Positions 9,562 to 17,655 of a stretch of DNA of 52,225 nucleotides are shown here, piece by piece (position 1 is the first letter of the stretch; every line of letters begins with the position of its first letter). Both the position numbers and the translations under genes were made by a program. The DNA comes from Acidobacteriota bacterium (GTDB lineage: Bacteria; Acidobacteriota; Terriglobia; Terriglobales; Acidobacteriaceae). The notes below the pieces were generated by a model that was not told the origin of the DNA, ran no database searches, and worked only from the letters and a program-made list of their open reading frames with translations. The DNA lies in contig JAJYFA010000008.1 in assembly GCA_021790995.1 (NCBI GenBank), positions 1 to 52,225 on the forward strand, given 5' to 3'.

Positions 9562-9588
9562 AGGCTCCGAGCGGCGGGGCCTTTTTTA
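9562..9588 (+). terminator. Rho-independent terminator-like hairpin
   Basis: GGCTCC gagcggc GGGGCC TTTTTT downstream of protease-like gene. Confidence 0.55.
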
Positions 9589-9675
9589 TTGACTGGAAAA
9601 GCAGGAAAGAAGCGGGCAAGAAGCGCGGTTTGCAGAGTCTCTTTGCAAACGGGTTTGCCGGGGCGCCAAGGAGCC

Positions 9676-9712
9676 GATCACTTACCGCTTACCACTTATC
9701 ACTGAAGAAAGG
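9676..9712. repeat. Degenerate heptad repeat
   Basis: CTTACCG CTTACCA CTTATCA CTGAAGA, period 7. Confidence 0.6.
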
Positions 9713-9718
9713 AAGGAC

Positions 9719-10117
9719 ATGGAAAACGAGGAGAAGAGCGTTGTCGAGCGGCTGGAAGCCGCGACTGCCTTGCTTGAAGGTGCGCTGAACTGGCTGGAAG
9801 AACGCCAAGGCGCGCTGTCGGGCGAGGTGGAGAGAATCTCGGCCACGGTGGAGCAGAGCCGGCGGGAGGCTGAACTGGTCGAGAAGCTGGCAGCGGCCGA
9901 GCAGGAGTTGGCCGAGTTGAAAGCCGCATCGGCGCAGAATGTGCTGACCCCTATACGCCGGACTATGCCCGCGGCAACGGCGGAGATGCTGGCCAAGCAC
10001 GGCATCGGCGAAGGGCCGGTGGATGTGCGCGCGCTGGATGCGGCGCTCGCGGGGCTAAGCCTGGAACAGCGCATCGCGGTGAAGACGCAACTGCAGCGGG
10101 CAGGCGCGATTTCCTAA
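9719..10117 (+). CDS. Coiled-coil phage scaffold-like / hypothetical protein
   Basis: 132 aa, Glu-rich coiled-coil (EEKSVVERLEAATALLEGALNWLEERQ...), positioned immediately before capsid gene. Confidence 0.5.
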   Translation: MENEEKSVVERLEAATALLEGALNWLEERQGALSGEVERISATVEQSRREAELVEKLAAAEQELAELKAASAQNVLTPIRRTMPAATAEMLAKHGIGEGPVDVRALDAALAGLSLEQRIAVKTQLQRAGAIS

Positions 10118-10119
10118 AG

Positions 10120-10212
10120 ACAGGGATCAGGTTTCAGGGGTCATGGATCAGATTTGTCAATCTGTTCCTTGCTACGGGCCACTGAACCCTGACGACTGAA
10201 ACCTGAAACCTT
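10120..10212. repeat. Degenerate heptad inverted-repeat element
   Basis: Left ACAGGGA TCAGGTT TCAGGGG TCATGGA TCAGATT; right ACTGAAC CCTGACG ACTGAAA CCTGAAA CC. Confidence 0.8.
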
Positions 10213-10247
10213 TTAACCACGGCCCCATGGAGGGGGCGGAGAGAGCT

Positions 10248-11228
10248 ATGAACGCAACCTTTGCAGATATTCACGCGGCAGCGGATTTCATTGGGCCGGG
10301 TGCAGTTGAAGTCCCGTTATATCAGACGGAGATCTTCGATATTTGCCGCCGGTCGAGCCCCTTCGGGCAACGCATCAAGCAGGTACCGGCGACGGGCCAT
10401 CCCTCACGGTTCTTCGAGGAGACGGCGATTCCCAATCCGGGCACGGCCGGCTTTGTGAATCCGCGTAGCATTTCGCCCACGGTGGTCAGTCCGACGCGCA
10501 TCGAGCTGAGCGTACCGCTGAAAGCGATTGTGGCGCAGATCAACTACAACCTGTTCGACATCGAGCTGGGGGACCAGCAGAAGCAGTTCGCCTACTTGCA
10601 GGCCAAGGATCTGGTGGATACGGTGAGCGGCGTGATGGTGACGCACGACGTGGCGCTGTGGCAGGGCAATGACACCAGCCTGAGCTCGCCCACGACTACT
10701 CAATACATGGGATGTGCGGCGCAGATCGCGGGCAGCGGTAACACGGTGACTGTAGCCACATCGATGAAGATCGTGGACACGATCAAGACCACGATCGCGC
10801 AAATGGTGGCCAACACAAATTATCGTGTGCGGCCGACGGCCATCTATGCCAACCCGGTGCTGCTCGATCTGATCGACCAGGAGATGAAGAGCGACTACAA
10901 CGTGGTGCTGAATACCGACCAGATCACAGGCGGATTCCGCGTGAAGATGTTGTCGACGCAGGCAGGCGATCTGCCGCTGATTCCTGACTGGAGCCTGCCG
11001 TATACGCCTGGAAGCGGTTCCGGTTCCAGTTACGTGCCGGGCAGCTATCCGGCCTACATCGTCACCGAGGATTTGATCGAGTATCACTGGCTCGGCGATC
11101 CGGCTCCGCGCATCTTCCAGCTCGGTCTGCCGAATTCGATGACTTACCAGTACGTTGCGGTCAAGTTCGGAGCGCCGGTGGTCAAAGGCGCGAACTTTGC
11201 GCACTACCAGGTGATTGTGGAGCGGTAG
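10248..11228 (+). CDS. Phage major capsid protein-like
   Basis: MNATFADIHAAADFIGPGAVEVPLYQTEIFDICRRSSPFGQRI...; capsid-like length, composition and gene order; ATG 10248 preceded by GGAGAGAG so preferred over 10227. Confidence 0.7.
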   Translation: MNATFADIHAAADFIGPGAVEVPLYQTEIFDICRRSSPFGQRIKQVPATGHPSRFFEETAIPNPGTAGFVNPRSISPTVVSPTRIELSVPLKAIVAQINYNLFDIELGDQQKQFAYLQAKDLVDTVSGVMVTHDVALWQGNDTSLSSPTTTQYMGCAAQIAGSGNTVTVATSMKIVDTIKTTIAQMVANTNYRVRPTAIYANPVLLDLIDQEMKSDYNVVLNTDQITGGFRVKMLSTQAGDLPLIPDWSLPYTPGSGSGSSYVPGSYPAYIVTEDLIEYHWLGDPAPRIFQLGLPNSMTYQYVAVKFGAPVVKGANFAHYQVIVER

Positions 11229-11233
11229 GAAAG

Positions 11234-11352
11234 ACAGGGGTCAGGTTTCAGGAATCAGCGGTCAGGGGCGGACCAGCCAGCAACTCGCCTGAACGGCTTT
11301 CGACACCCGAACTCTGAGATCTGAACCCTGAACCCTGACACCTGAACTCTGA
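11234..11352. repeat. Degenerate heptad inverted-repeat element
   Basis: Left ACAGGGG TCAGGTT TCAGGAA TCAGCGG TCAGGGG; right CACCCGA ACTCTGA GATCTGA ACCCTGA ACCCTGA CACCTGA ACTCTGA. Confidence 0.85.
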
Positions 11353-11362
11353 GGAGATCTTT

Positions 11363-11986
11363 ATGGCTTATCTTGAGCCAGCGGATTACATGAATTACGG
11401 ATTGCCTGCCGGGACCACGGCGGACTGGATTACGGCCGCTACGGCATTGATCAACAGCTACTGCCGGCGGCCGGACCTGAATGTGGTGCAGTACGTGGAG
11501 CGCCTGCGAGTGGTTGCGGGAGCGCATACGGTGGTGCTGAGCTATCTGCCGCTAGCTGTCCTGGCGCCGGCTACATCGCCGCTCGTTGGCATCCAGGGCC
11601 GCTACACATGGCCGCGGCGCGGTGCTGTTTTGCCCGAGCCGGTGAACGAGATGGTGTGGGCGTTTGCGCTGCCAGGACAGTGGACTGCGATCGATCCGAC
11701 GCTGGTGGACTTCGATCCAGCGACCGGCGAACTGACGCTGCCGGTGAATGTGTTGTGGCTGCCTTACAACGAAGTCCAGGTCACGTATACGGCCGGTCTG
11801 ACGACGATCGGCGACGACGTGAAGTCGGCGTGCGCGCAGATCGTGCGCAACGCTCAGGCTACGCCAGCGCTGAACGCCAGCATGACGCGGGTCGACACGA
11901 TGTGGGTGAAGTATTTCTCAAGTTCGTTGATCGACGAGACTGTGCAGGAGTGGCTGAAGCCGTACGTGGCAAGCCGGCTGGGATAA
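11363..11986 (+). CDS. Phage head-tail connector-like protein (gp6-like)
   Basis: 'YLEPADYMNYGLPAGTTADWITAATALINSYCRRP...' N-terminus as in head-tail adaptors; follows capsid. Confidence 0.6.
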   Translation: MAYLEPADYMNYGLPAGTTADWITAATALINSYCRRPDLNVVQYVERLRVVAGAHTVVLSYLPLAVLAPATSPLVGIQGRYTWPRRGAVLPEPVNEMVWAFALPGQWTAIDPTLVDFDPATGELTLPVNVLWLPYNEVQVTYTAGLTTIGDDVKSACAQIVRNAQATPALNASMTRVDTMWVKYFSSSLIDETVQEWLKPYVASRLG

Positions 11987-11991
11987 AGGCA

Positions 11992-12072
11992 GGTTTCAGG
12001 GATTAGGGATCAGGACGCATGGTGACGAGATTACTTTCGTCTGAACCCAGCCACCTGAAGCCTGTTCACTGG
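11992..12072. repeat. Degenerate heptad inverted-repeat element
   Basis: Left GCAGGTT TCAGGGA TTAGGGA TCAGGAC; right CTGAACC CAGCCAC CTGAAGC CTGTTCA CTGG. Confidence 0.75.
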
Positions 12073-12088
12073 AAAATGGGAGCGAGTT

Positions 12089-12523
12089 ATGAGCGATACG
12101 GAGCCGCGCCGCCCGAGAGGTGCGCCGCAGATGCTGGCCGACGCCCTGCTGCGCAACGCGGCGGGTACCACGGCGTTCTTTCGTGTGACCGGCGTGAGCA
12201 CAGACACCGTCACATCGGAGGTAGGGCTGGTGGCCACGACCTTTGCGGAGGTTCCAGTGAGTCCGGCGGTGATGCGACGAGTGGAGCCTGGCTGGAAGGA
12301 AGGCGGGCAGACGAAGTGGGAGTTGCTGGTATCAGCCACTGGCGTCGAGCAGCAGGTGAACGCGCTGAATCTCGCGTCGGCGCAGTCGCTGTTTGCCATG
12401 GCGCTGGCGGTGACGGTGGGCGAGCAAGACTACCTGATCGAATCCATCTCCTCGAATGAGGCATTTGGACAGGTGTACATTTACCGGCTGCTGTTGCGCG
12501 AGGCGCGGCAGCAAGGGGTGTGA
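12089..12523 (+). CDS. Hypothetical phage-module protein
   Basis: 144 aa intact ORF in the head/tail cluster. Confidence 0.5.
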   Translation: MSDTEPRRPRGAPQMLADALLRNAAGTTAFFRVTGVSTDTVTSEVGLVATTFAEVPVSPAVMRRVEPGWKEGGQTKWELLVSATGVEQQVNALNLASAQSLFAMALAVTVGEQDYLIESISSNEAFGQVYIYRLLLREARQQGV

Positions 12524-12525
12524 GA

Positions 12526-12672
12526 GCAGGTTTTAGAGGTCAGGTTTCAGGGTCGAGCGGCCCAATCGACTCGTGGTCAAGATTGCGCGGGCCGGAAAGG
12601 TGGACGGGAAGCAAGGAGCAGAGGTTGGGAGGCGTTTTTCTGGTCCCTGGCCCTGCCCCCTGTTCCCTGTTG
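12526..12672. repeat. Degenerate heptad inverted-repeat element
   Basis: Left GCAGGTT TTAGAGG TCAGGTT TCAGGGT; right CTGGTCC CTGGCCC TGCCCC CTGTTCC CTG. Confidence 0.7.
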
Positions 12673-12674
12673 TT

Positions 12675-13160
12675 ATGCAGAACGCAAAAGACTCGTTTTA
12701 TATGGCGCTGCGCACGCGCCTGTCAGCCATCAACCCGGAGCGGACGATTCTGCTGCGTGGCGCAGTGCGGCCGGGAATTCTGGTGGAAGAAGCCGAAGCG
12801 CCCTACGCGCAACTTCCCGACGATGTGTTCATTTTGCGCTGGATGGGGCTGGCGACGGACGTGGAACTTGCCGCAACGATGGCGGCCGAACAGTGCGAGA
12901 TCGTCTACCAGACCTGCGGAACGCAGGGCTTTGGCGGGCTGGATCGCGGGCGCGCGCTCAGCCAGATGGATAAAGAGCTGCTGGGGATGCTGCAGCCGTT
13001 CTCGACGCCGAAGCTCAATTACACGGCGACTCCGCCGGCTGCTATGCTGACGCAGATCTTCTGGGACGAGCCGGTTTTTGGGCCGGTGACGATCAACCGT
13101 GACCGGCTGAGCCGTGCGGCGATTGTGACGATGTACAGCTACGAGGAGCCGGGGGAGTGA
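12675..13160 (+). CDS. Hypothetical phage-module protein (tail-terminator/neck position)
   Basis: MQNAKDSFYMALRTRLSAINPERTILLRGAVRPG...; start reassigned from ORF 12573; function from position only. Confidence 0.5.
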   Translation: MQNAKDSFYMALRTRLSAINPERTILLRGAVRPGILVEEAEAPYAQLPDDVFILRWMGLATDVELAATMAAEQCEIVYQTCGTQGFGGLDRGRALSQMDKELLGMLQPFSTPKLNYTATPPAAMLTQIFWDEPVFGPVTINRDRLSRAAIVTMYSYEEPGE

Positions 13161-13167
13161 AGGCTTC

Positions 13168-13276
13168 GCCAGGAATCAGGTTTCAGGGGTCAGATTTCAG
13201 TTTTCGGTATCACGCAGATGGTGGGAGATTGCCGATCACTGTTCACAGACCCCTGATGCCTGAAACCTGATCTCCA
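13168..13276. repeat. Degenerate heptad inverted-repeat element
   Basis: Left CCAGGAA TCAGGTT TCAGGGG TCAGATT TCAGTTT; right CCCCTGA TGCCTGA AACCTGA. Confidence 0.8.
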
Positions 13277-13285
13277 GAGGATTTC

Positions 13286-14395
13286 GTGATGACAGCAACA
13301 TGGTTTTCCGCTCCGGCGCCGGTGGCGCGGCGGGTGCGCGCCTATTTTGCGCCCGTGAATCGAGCCGCGCAGGCGCCGGTGCTCTTCGATCCATCGCAGC
13401 AGAGTGGGTTCAATCTGGATGCGCCGCCCGTGCCGTGGATCGACCTGGGATGGATCCAGAATTTCGTGCGCACGTCGCAGAGCCAGTCGGCGCCTCTGCT
13501 CACGGGCATTCCGGCCGCAGCTCTCGAACAGGTGCGGCAAACGCTCGAGGCGCAGGTGAGCCTGGAGTTTTTGAGCTGGACCAAGCTGACGATGGCGTTG
13601 GCGACCGGATCGCAACACATGAATGTGCTGGCCGTGGCAAGCGGCGCCACGGCAGCGGCCGACGGGGCGCAGGCTGTGGCTGCCGTCGTGCCGCAGAGCG
13701 GTTCGACCAGCACATCCATTTTGCTTGCGTCGTCGGACGCAGCCAAGTTCACTGCGGGCTCGATTGTTGCGGTGGACGTGGATTACACGGGTCAGACGGG
13801 CTATGTGGGCAGTCCGGTGGCAGGCGCGTATGTGAGGGGGGCGTTGACAGATGTAGATTACATCCGGCGCGTGACTTTCAATGTGGCGCTGGCGGCCGAA
13901 ACCAGCTCCAGCGGATTGACGCTGGCTTCTCCGCTGCCCGGAGGCGCGCCGGCCACAGGCGCAAAGGTGCAGCCCGTCGTGGGCTTTGTGGATCGCGAAG
14001 GCGGCAGCTTTTACCAGGAGTGGTCGGCGCTGTTTGTGATGCAGGGCAGCCAGGGAGAGCGAATCATCTTTCACTATCCGCGACTGCAACCGGCAATTAG
14101 CGGTGAAGAAACAGTGTTGCCGCTCGATGAACGGGCAGCCCCTTCGCGTCGCAATGCGGGCGGCAGGGCGACGGTGCATGTAGCTCAAATGTCACAGGCA
14201 GCAGGAAAGCGCGGCACTCAGGATGCGGTTCACCGCTCCGTCTCGGTACACCAAGCCTCGGGAAATTCCATCAATGGTCAGTCGCGCGTCCTGCTCAAGG
14301 CGCAGTTCATGGCGCTGCCGGTGACGGATCCTCTCGATGGGGAGCGGGTGGTTTGCTACAGGAGCTTTGTGCCTGCGCCGAATGCTCTGGTGTGA
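13286..14395 (+). CDS. Phage tail-tube/structural-like protein
   Basis: 369 aa intact ORF with AGAGGA upstream; Ala/Ser/Thr-rich beta-type sequence in tail position. Confidence 0.5.
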   Translation: MMTATWFSAPAPVARRVRAYFAPVNRAAQAPVLFDPSQQSGFNLDAPPVPWIDLGWIQNFVRTSQSQSAPLLTGIPAAALEQVRQTLEAQVSLEFLSWTKLTMALATGSQHMNVLAVASGATAAADGAQAVAAVVPQSGSTSTSILLASSDAAKFTAGSIVAVDVDYTGQTGYVGSPVAGAYVRGALTDVDYIRRVTFNVALAAETSSSGLTLASPLPGGAPATGAKVQPVVGFVDREGGSFYQEWSALFVMQGSQGERIIFHYPRLQPAISGEETVLPLDERAAPSRRNAGGRATVHVAQMSQAAGKRGTQDAVHRSVSVHQASGNSINGQSRVLLKAQFMALPVTDPLDGERVVCYRSFVPAPNALV

Positions 14396-14471
14396 GAAGG
14401 CAGGAATTGGAACTGCGGGACTACGAAAACATTCGACCACGAACCACTGACCATGATTCACGAGAAACACA

Positions 14472-16781
14472 ATGAAGATTACGATCCAAGGGCAGGACTA
14501 CACGGTGGCGCTCGATGCCGCGCGTCCGTTGACGATCGAGCGGAAGATGAATGAGCCTTCCGTCTGCCAGCTGTGGCTGAGCCTCGCCGCCAATGGGAGC
14601 CTCGCTGCGCCCGCGCGTTACCAGACGCTCGCGGTGACGGGCGACGACGGCACGCAATATTTCACGGGATACATCGCGGTGAGCCCGCTGCCGGAGTACG
14701 CGGGGATGGGCCTTGAAGGTCCGCGCTATCGCACGGCGATCCAGGCCGTGAGCGATGAGTGGCTGCTTGACCTGGCGCTGATGCCGCCGAACATCAGCCT
14801 TAGCAACCTGACCGCGGGCCAGGTGCTGGCTCTGCTCATCGAAGAGTCCGGCTCGGCGGCGCTCACTTCCACGGGGCTCACTCTCGGAACGCCGCTTGGC
14901 AGCTTTGCCCCCGAGCACGGCGCGAGCTGGAGCAGGAGCGCCGGTGAGGCTGCAAACATGGCGCGGGCCGCTTATCGCGCTCTCAACGGGACTGTTTTGC
15001 TCAACTCCGTGCAGTCGACGGTGCATCCGCTCAACGAGACCGATGGCAGCCTGAATCTTGCCGACCTTTCGCTTACCAGCGGCGTGAAGCGCGGGCTGGC
15101 GAACGATGTGACGGTGTGTGGCGAAGAAGAGCCTGTGGTGTATGTGACGGAGTATTTTCTGGGCGACGGCGCGACAACGTATTTTGTTTTGTCGGAGGAC
15201 CCGTACTTTCAACCCGCATCGAGGACGATTCTGATCTACGAGCTCTTCAACGGGCCGGGGATCGATCCTGTGCTTTGGTCGGTGAACGGCAAAAGTTACT
15301 TTAGCCTGGGCGCCAACGGCCTCACCGTCAACGGCGGCAACGGCTACGACGGGCAGACCACGCTTGCCTGGCTCAATCCCATCGAGATGGGCGGCACGCT
15401 GCTGCTTGAGTTGGTTGGCGTAACGCTTGCCGCGGGCAGCACGGGTATTCTGGGGGGATTTTTCAACGGATTGCCGGCTGCGGCCGATTGTGCCGTGGGC
15501 TTCCAGGCTATGGCGCAGCAAGGCACAGGGACCGTGACGCTGCAACCGATCATCATGGGCTCGGCAGCGGGTTCCACCTTTGCGGTGAATTCCGCCAATG
15601 AGTACACGCTGCGCATCCGCATTCATTGCCCCGAGAGCAATCGTGCCGGGGCGATGTTCTACTCCTACGGAGACAACGGACTGATCGGCGTGGGCGGCGC
15701 ATGGGTGATGGCTCCGGGCAAGATTCAGATGGAGGTGCAGGAGTTCGTCAACGGTGTTGGCGCTACGCCCGTCACGCTTTACGACGGCGGGATCGCGAAT
15801 CTTCCCGCGCCCTGCAATCTGATTCCGGTCAGCAGCATGGATATGACGGGCACGATCCGCGCCATTCATCTGACCGATATGGGATCGGGCTGGGTGGTGA
15901 GCACGCCGCCCAGCAGCGGCGCTTACACGCGGCGTATCGGCCCGACGGAGGTGGCAGGCGAATGCCACGTCGAGCGCACGGGCAGGCTCGTCTTCTACAC
16001 CGGATACACGCCGGTTGCAGGCGAGCAGATTGCGGTGAGTTACCGCACCATCCGGCGCGCCGTGGGACGCGCCGTGAACACCGCCAGCCAGCAGGCGCTC
16101 GAGCAGGCGGGATCGCCGTGGTCGGCGGCGTGGATTGGATCAGTGACCAGGCCGCCGGCGCGCAGTTCGGAAGATTGCCGTAATGCGGCGCAGGTGATGG
16201 CGCAGGCCGCGGCCAGCGTGAGCGCGCTGTGGAGCGGGACGTATAAGGGGAACCGCACGAGCTTTGCCAGCGACGTGTGGCCGGGCGATGCGCTGCTTCT
16301 CAACGCGCCTTCAACGAATCTCGACGCGCAGGTGGTGGTGCGCGCGGTCAAGTTGAGTTATGGCGCGAGCTCGCCCGATCTTGTGGACTACGAGATCGCT
16401 TTTGCAAACGACTGGGCCGACGACCTGGCGATCAAAACCAGCACGGTGGTGCCGGCCAAGACATGGCTTCCAGCTCCGGTAAATCCCACCTGTCTCGCGA
16501 ACCTGAACAATCTCTCCGTGACGGCGCTCAGCGGCAGTACGGTGACGGTGAATACGGGCGTTGTGCCACCTGCCGGCGGCGGCTTCGAGGTTCGCCTGCG
16601 CGACTACTCGTTCCAGGCCGGCGAAGATCCGACGCTGGTGCTGCGCGGTTCCGGGCAGACGCTTACGTTCACGCGGGTCTCGGCAAGCGACCGGTTTTAT
16701 ATACGGATGTACGACGGCTCCACGCCGCCGAATTACTCGGAGTTTTCCGCGGCGCTGTTTATCAATTTGCCGCTGGGATAA
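14472..16781 (+). CDS. Large phage tail/baseplate-like protein with internal jelly-roll-like and C-terminal FN3-like segments
   Basis: 769 aa; N-terminal 'MKITIQGQDYTVALDAARPLTIERKMNEPSVCQLWLSL' tail-type start; central 'ELFNGPGIDPVLWSVNGKSYFSLGANGLTVNGG' lectin-like; C-terminal FN3-like 'FYIRMYDGSTPPNYSEFS'. Confidence 0.55.
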   Translation: MKITIQGQDYTVALDAARPLTIERKMNEPSVCQLWLSLAANGSLAAPARYQTLAVTGDDGTQYFTGYIAVSPLPEYAGMGLEGPRYRTAIQAVSDEWLLDLALMPPNISLSNLTAGQVLALLIEESGSAALTSTGLTLGTPLGSFAPEHGASWSRSAGEAANMARAAYRALNGTVLLNSVQSTVHPLNETDGSLNLADLSLTSGVKRGLANDVTVCGEEEPVVYVTEYFLGDGATTYFVLSEDPYFQPASRTILIYELFNGPGIDPVLWSVNGKSYFSLGANGLTVNGGNGYDGQTTLAWLNPIEMGGTLLLELVGVTLAAGSTGILGGFFNGLPAAADCAVGFQAMAQQGTGTVTLQPIIMGSAAGSTFAVNSANEYTLRIRIHCPESNRAGAMFYSYGDNGLIGVGGAWVMAPGKIQMEVQEFVNGVGATPVTLYDGGIANLPAPCNLIPVSSMDMTGTIRAIHLTDMGSGWVVSTPPSSGAYTRRIGPTEVAGECHVERTGRLVFYTGYTPVAGEQIAVSYRTIRRAVGRAVNTASQQALEQAGSPWSAAWIGSVTRPPARSSEDCRNAAQVMAQAAASVSALWSGTYKGNRTSFASDVWPGDALLLNAPSTNLDAQVVVRAVKLSYGASSPDLVDYEIAFANDWADDLAIKTSTVVPAKTWLPAPVNPTCLANLNNLSVTALSGSTVTVNTGVVPPAGGGFEVRLRDYSFQAGEDPTLVLRGSGQTLTFTRVSASDRFYIRMYDGSTPPNYSEFSAALFINLPLG

Positions 16782-16844
16782 TGAGCGAGTCAGCAGATCA
16801 GCGAGCAAGAAGGTTGGCGGGTTGGCGAGCCTGCGGTTGAGTGA

Positions 16845-16872
16845 TTTCTGACTTCTGATCCCTGAACCCTGC
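16845..16872. repeat. Degenerate heptad repeat (right arm type)
   Basis: TTTCTGA CTTCTGA TCCCTGA ACCCTGC. Confidence 0.65.
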
Positions 16873-16878
16873 TCGGGA

Positions 16879-17112
16879 GTGTACATGCGCATGATGAATG
16901 AATTCGAAGCCCAGGTACTGAGCGATCTGAGTGTGTTGAAGTCGCAGATGAACAGTCTGATGGGCGACGGCAACGGCGGGCGCCTGGGCGATCTGGAGCG
17001 GCGCATGGACCGTCACGAGCAGAACTGGCAGCGCGCCAAAGGATTTCTGGCCGCGGTCAGCGTGGTGTTCGCCGTGCTCGAGGTTGCCGTGGAGGCGTGG
17101 CGCCGGCACTAA
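16879..17112 (+). CDS. Small coiled-coil plus single-TM protein (holin/XhlA-like position)
   Basis: 77 aa, 'LERRMDRHEQNWQRAKGFLAAVSVVFAVLEVAVEAW' coiled-coil then TM. Confidence 0.5.
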   Translation: MYMRMMNEFEAQVLSDLSVLKSQMNSLMGDGNGGRLGDLERRMDRHEQNWQRAKGFLAAVSVVFAVLEVAVEAWRRH

Positions 17113-17151
17113 ATGGCGTTCAAGCCAAGTGAATCTTCGTATAATCTCCCC

Positions 17152-17655
17152 ATGAGCCAACAACCGCTGGTCGGCGTTGTGATGGGCAGCAAGAGCGACT
17201 ACGAGACGCTCTCGCCAGCCGTGGAGATTCTGACCATCCTCGAAATTCCTCATGAAGCGCGCATTGTGAGTGCGCACCGCACGCCCGATTGGCTTTTTCG
17301 CTACGCGGAGACGGCGCGCGAGCGTGGCCTGTGCGCGATCATCGCCGGGGCCGGCGGCGCGGCGCATCTGCCCGGCATGCTGGCGGCCAAGACGCTGGTT
17401 CCCGTGCTTGGCGTGCCTGTTCCCGCAACCCAACTGAATGGCCTCGATTCGCTGCTTTCGATTGTGCAGATGCCCAAGGGCGTTCCCGTGGGTACATTCG
17501 CCATCGGCAAGGCGGGCGCGGCTAATGCCGCACTGTTTGCCGCGGAGATTCTGGCCGCGACCGACGCGACACTCTACGAGCGGTTGGCTGCGTGGCGCGC
17601 CGCGCGCACCCAGGAAGTACTCGACCAGACACTGGGCGAGGAACCGTCGAAGTGA
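17152..17655 (+). CDS. purE: 5-(carboxyamino)imidazole ribonucleotide mutase
   Basis: MSQQPLVGVVMGSKSDYETL...SAHRTPDWLFRYAETA..IIAGAGGAAHLPGMLAAKT; start reassigned to the conserved N-terminus. Confidence 0.95.
   Translation: MSQQPLVGVVMGSKSDYETLSPAVEILTILEIPHEARIVSAHRTPDWLFRYAETARERGLCAIIAGAGGAAHLPGMLAAKTLVPVLGVPVPATQLNGLDSLLSIVQMPKGVPVGTFAIGKAGAANAALFAAEILAATDATLYERLAAWRAARTQEVLDQTLGEEPSK

Noticed and set aside
10120-12672. Repeats as simple rho-independent terminators
   Set aside because: Arms can pair but there is no U-tract, several arms abut start codons, and internal period-7 phase is unexplained by terminator function.
8932-13276. CRISPR-like array interpretation of the repeats
   Set aside because: Units are 7 bp, tandem without spacers, and arranged as inverted arms; no cas genes nearby.
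14421-15968. 515-aa minus-strand ORF
   Set aside because: Antisense to the tail-like gene; composition of a shadow ORF.
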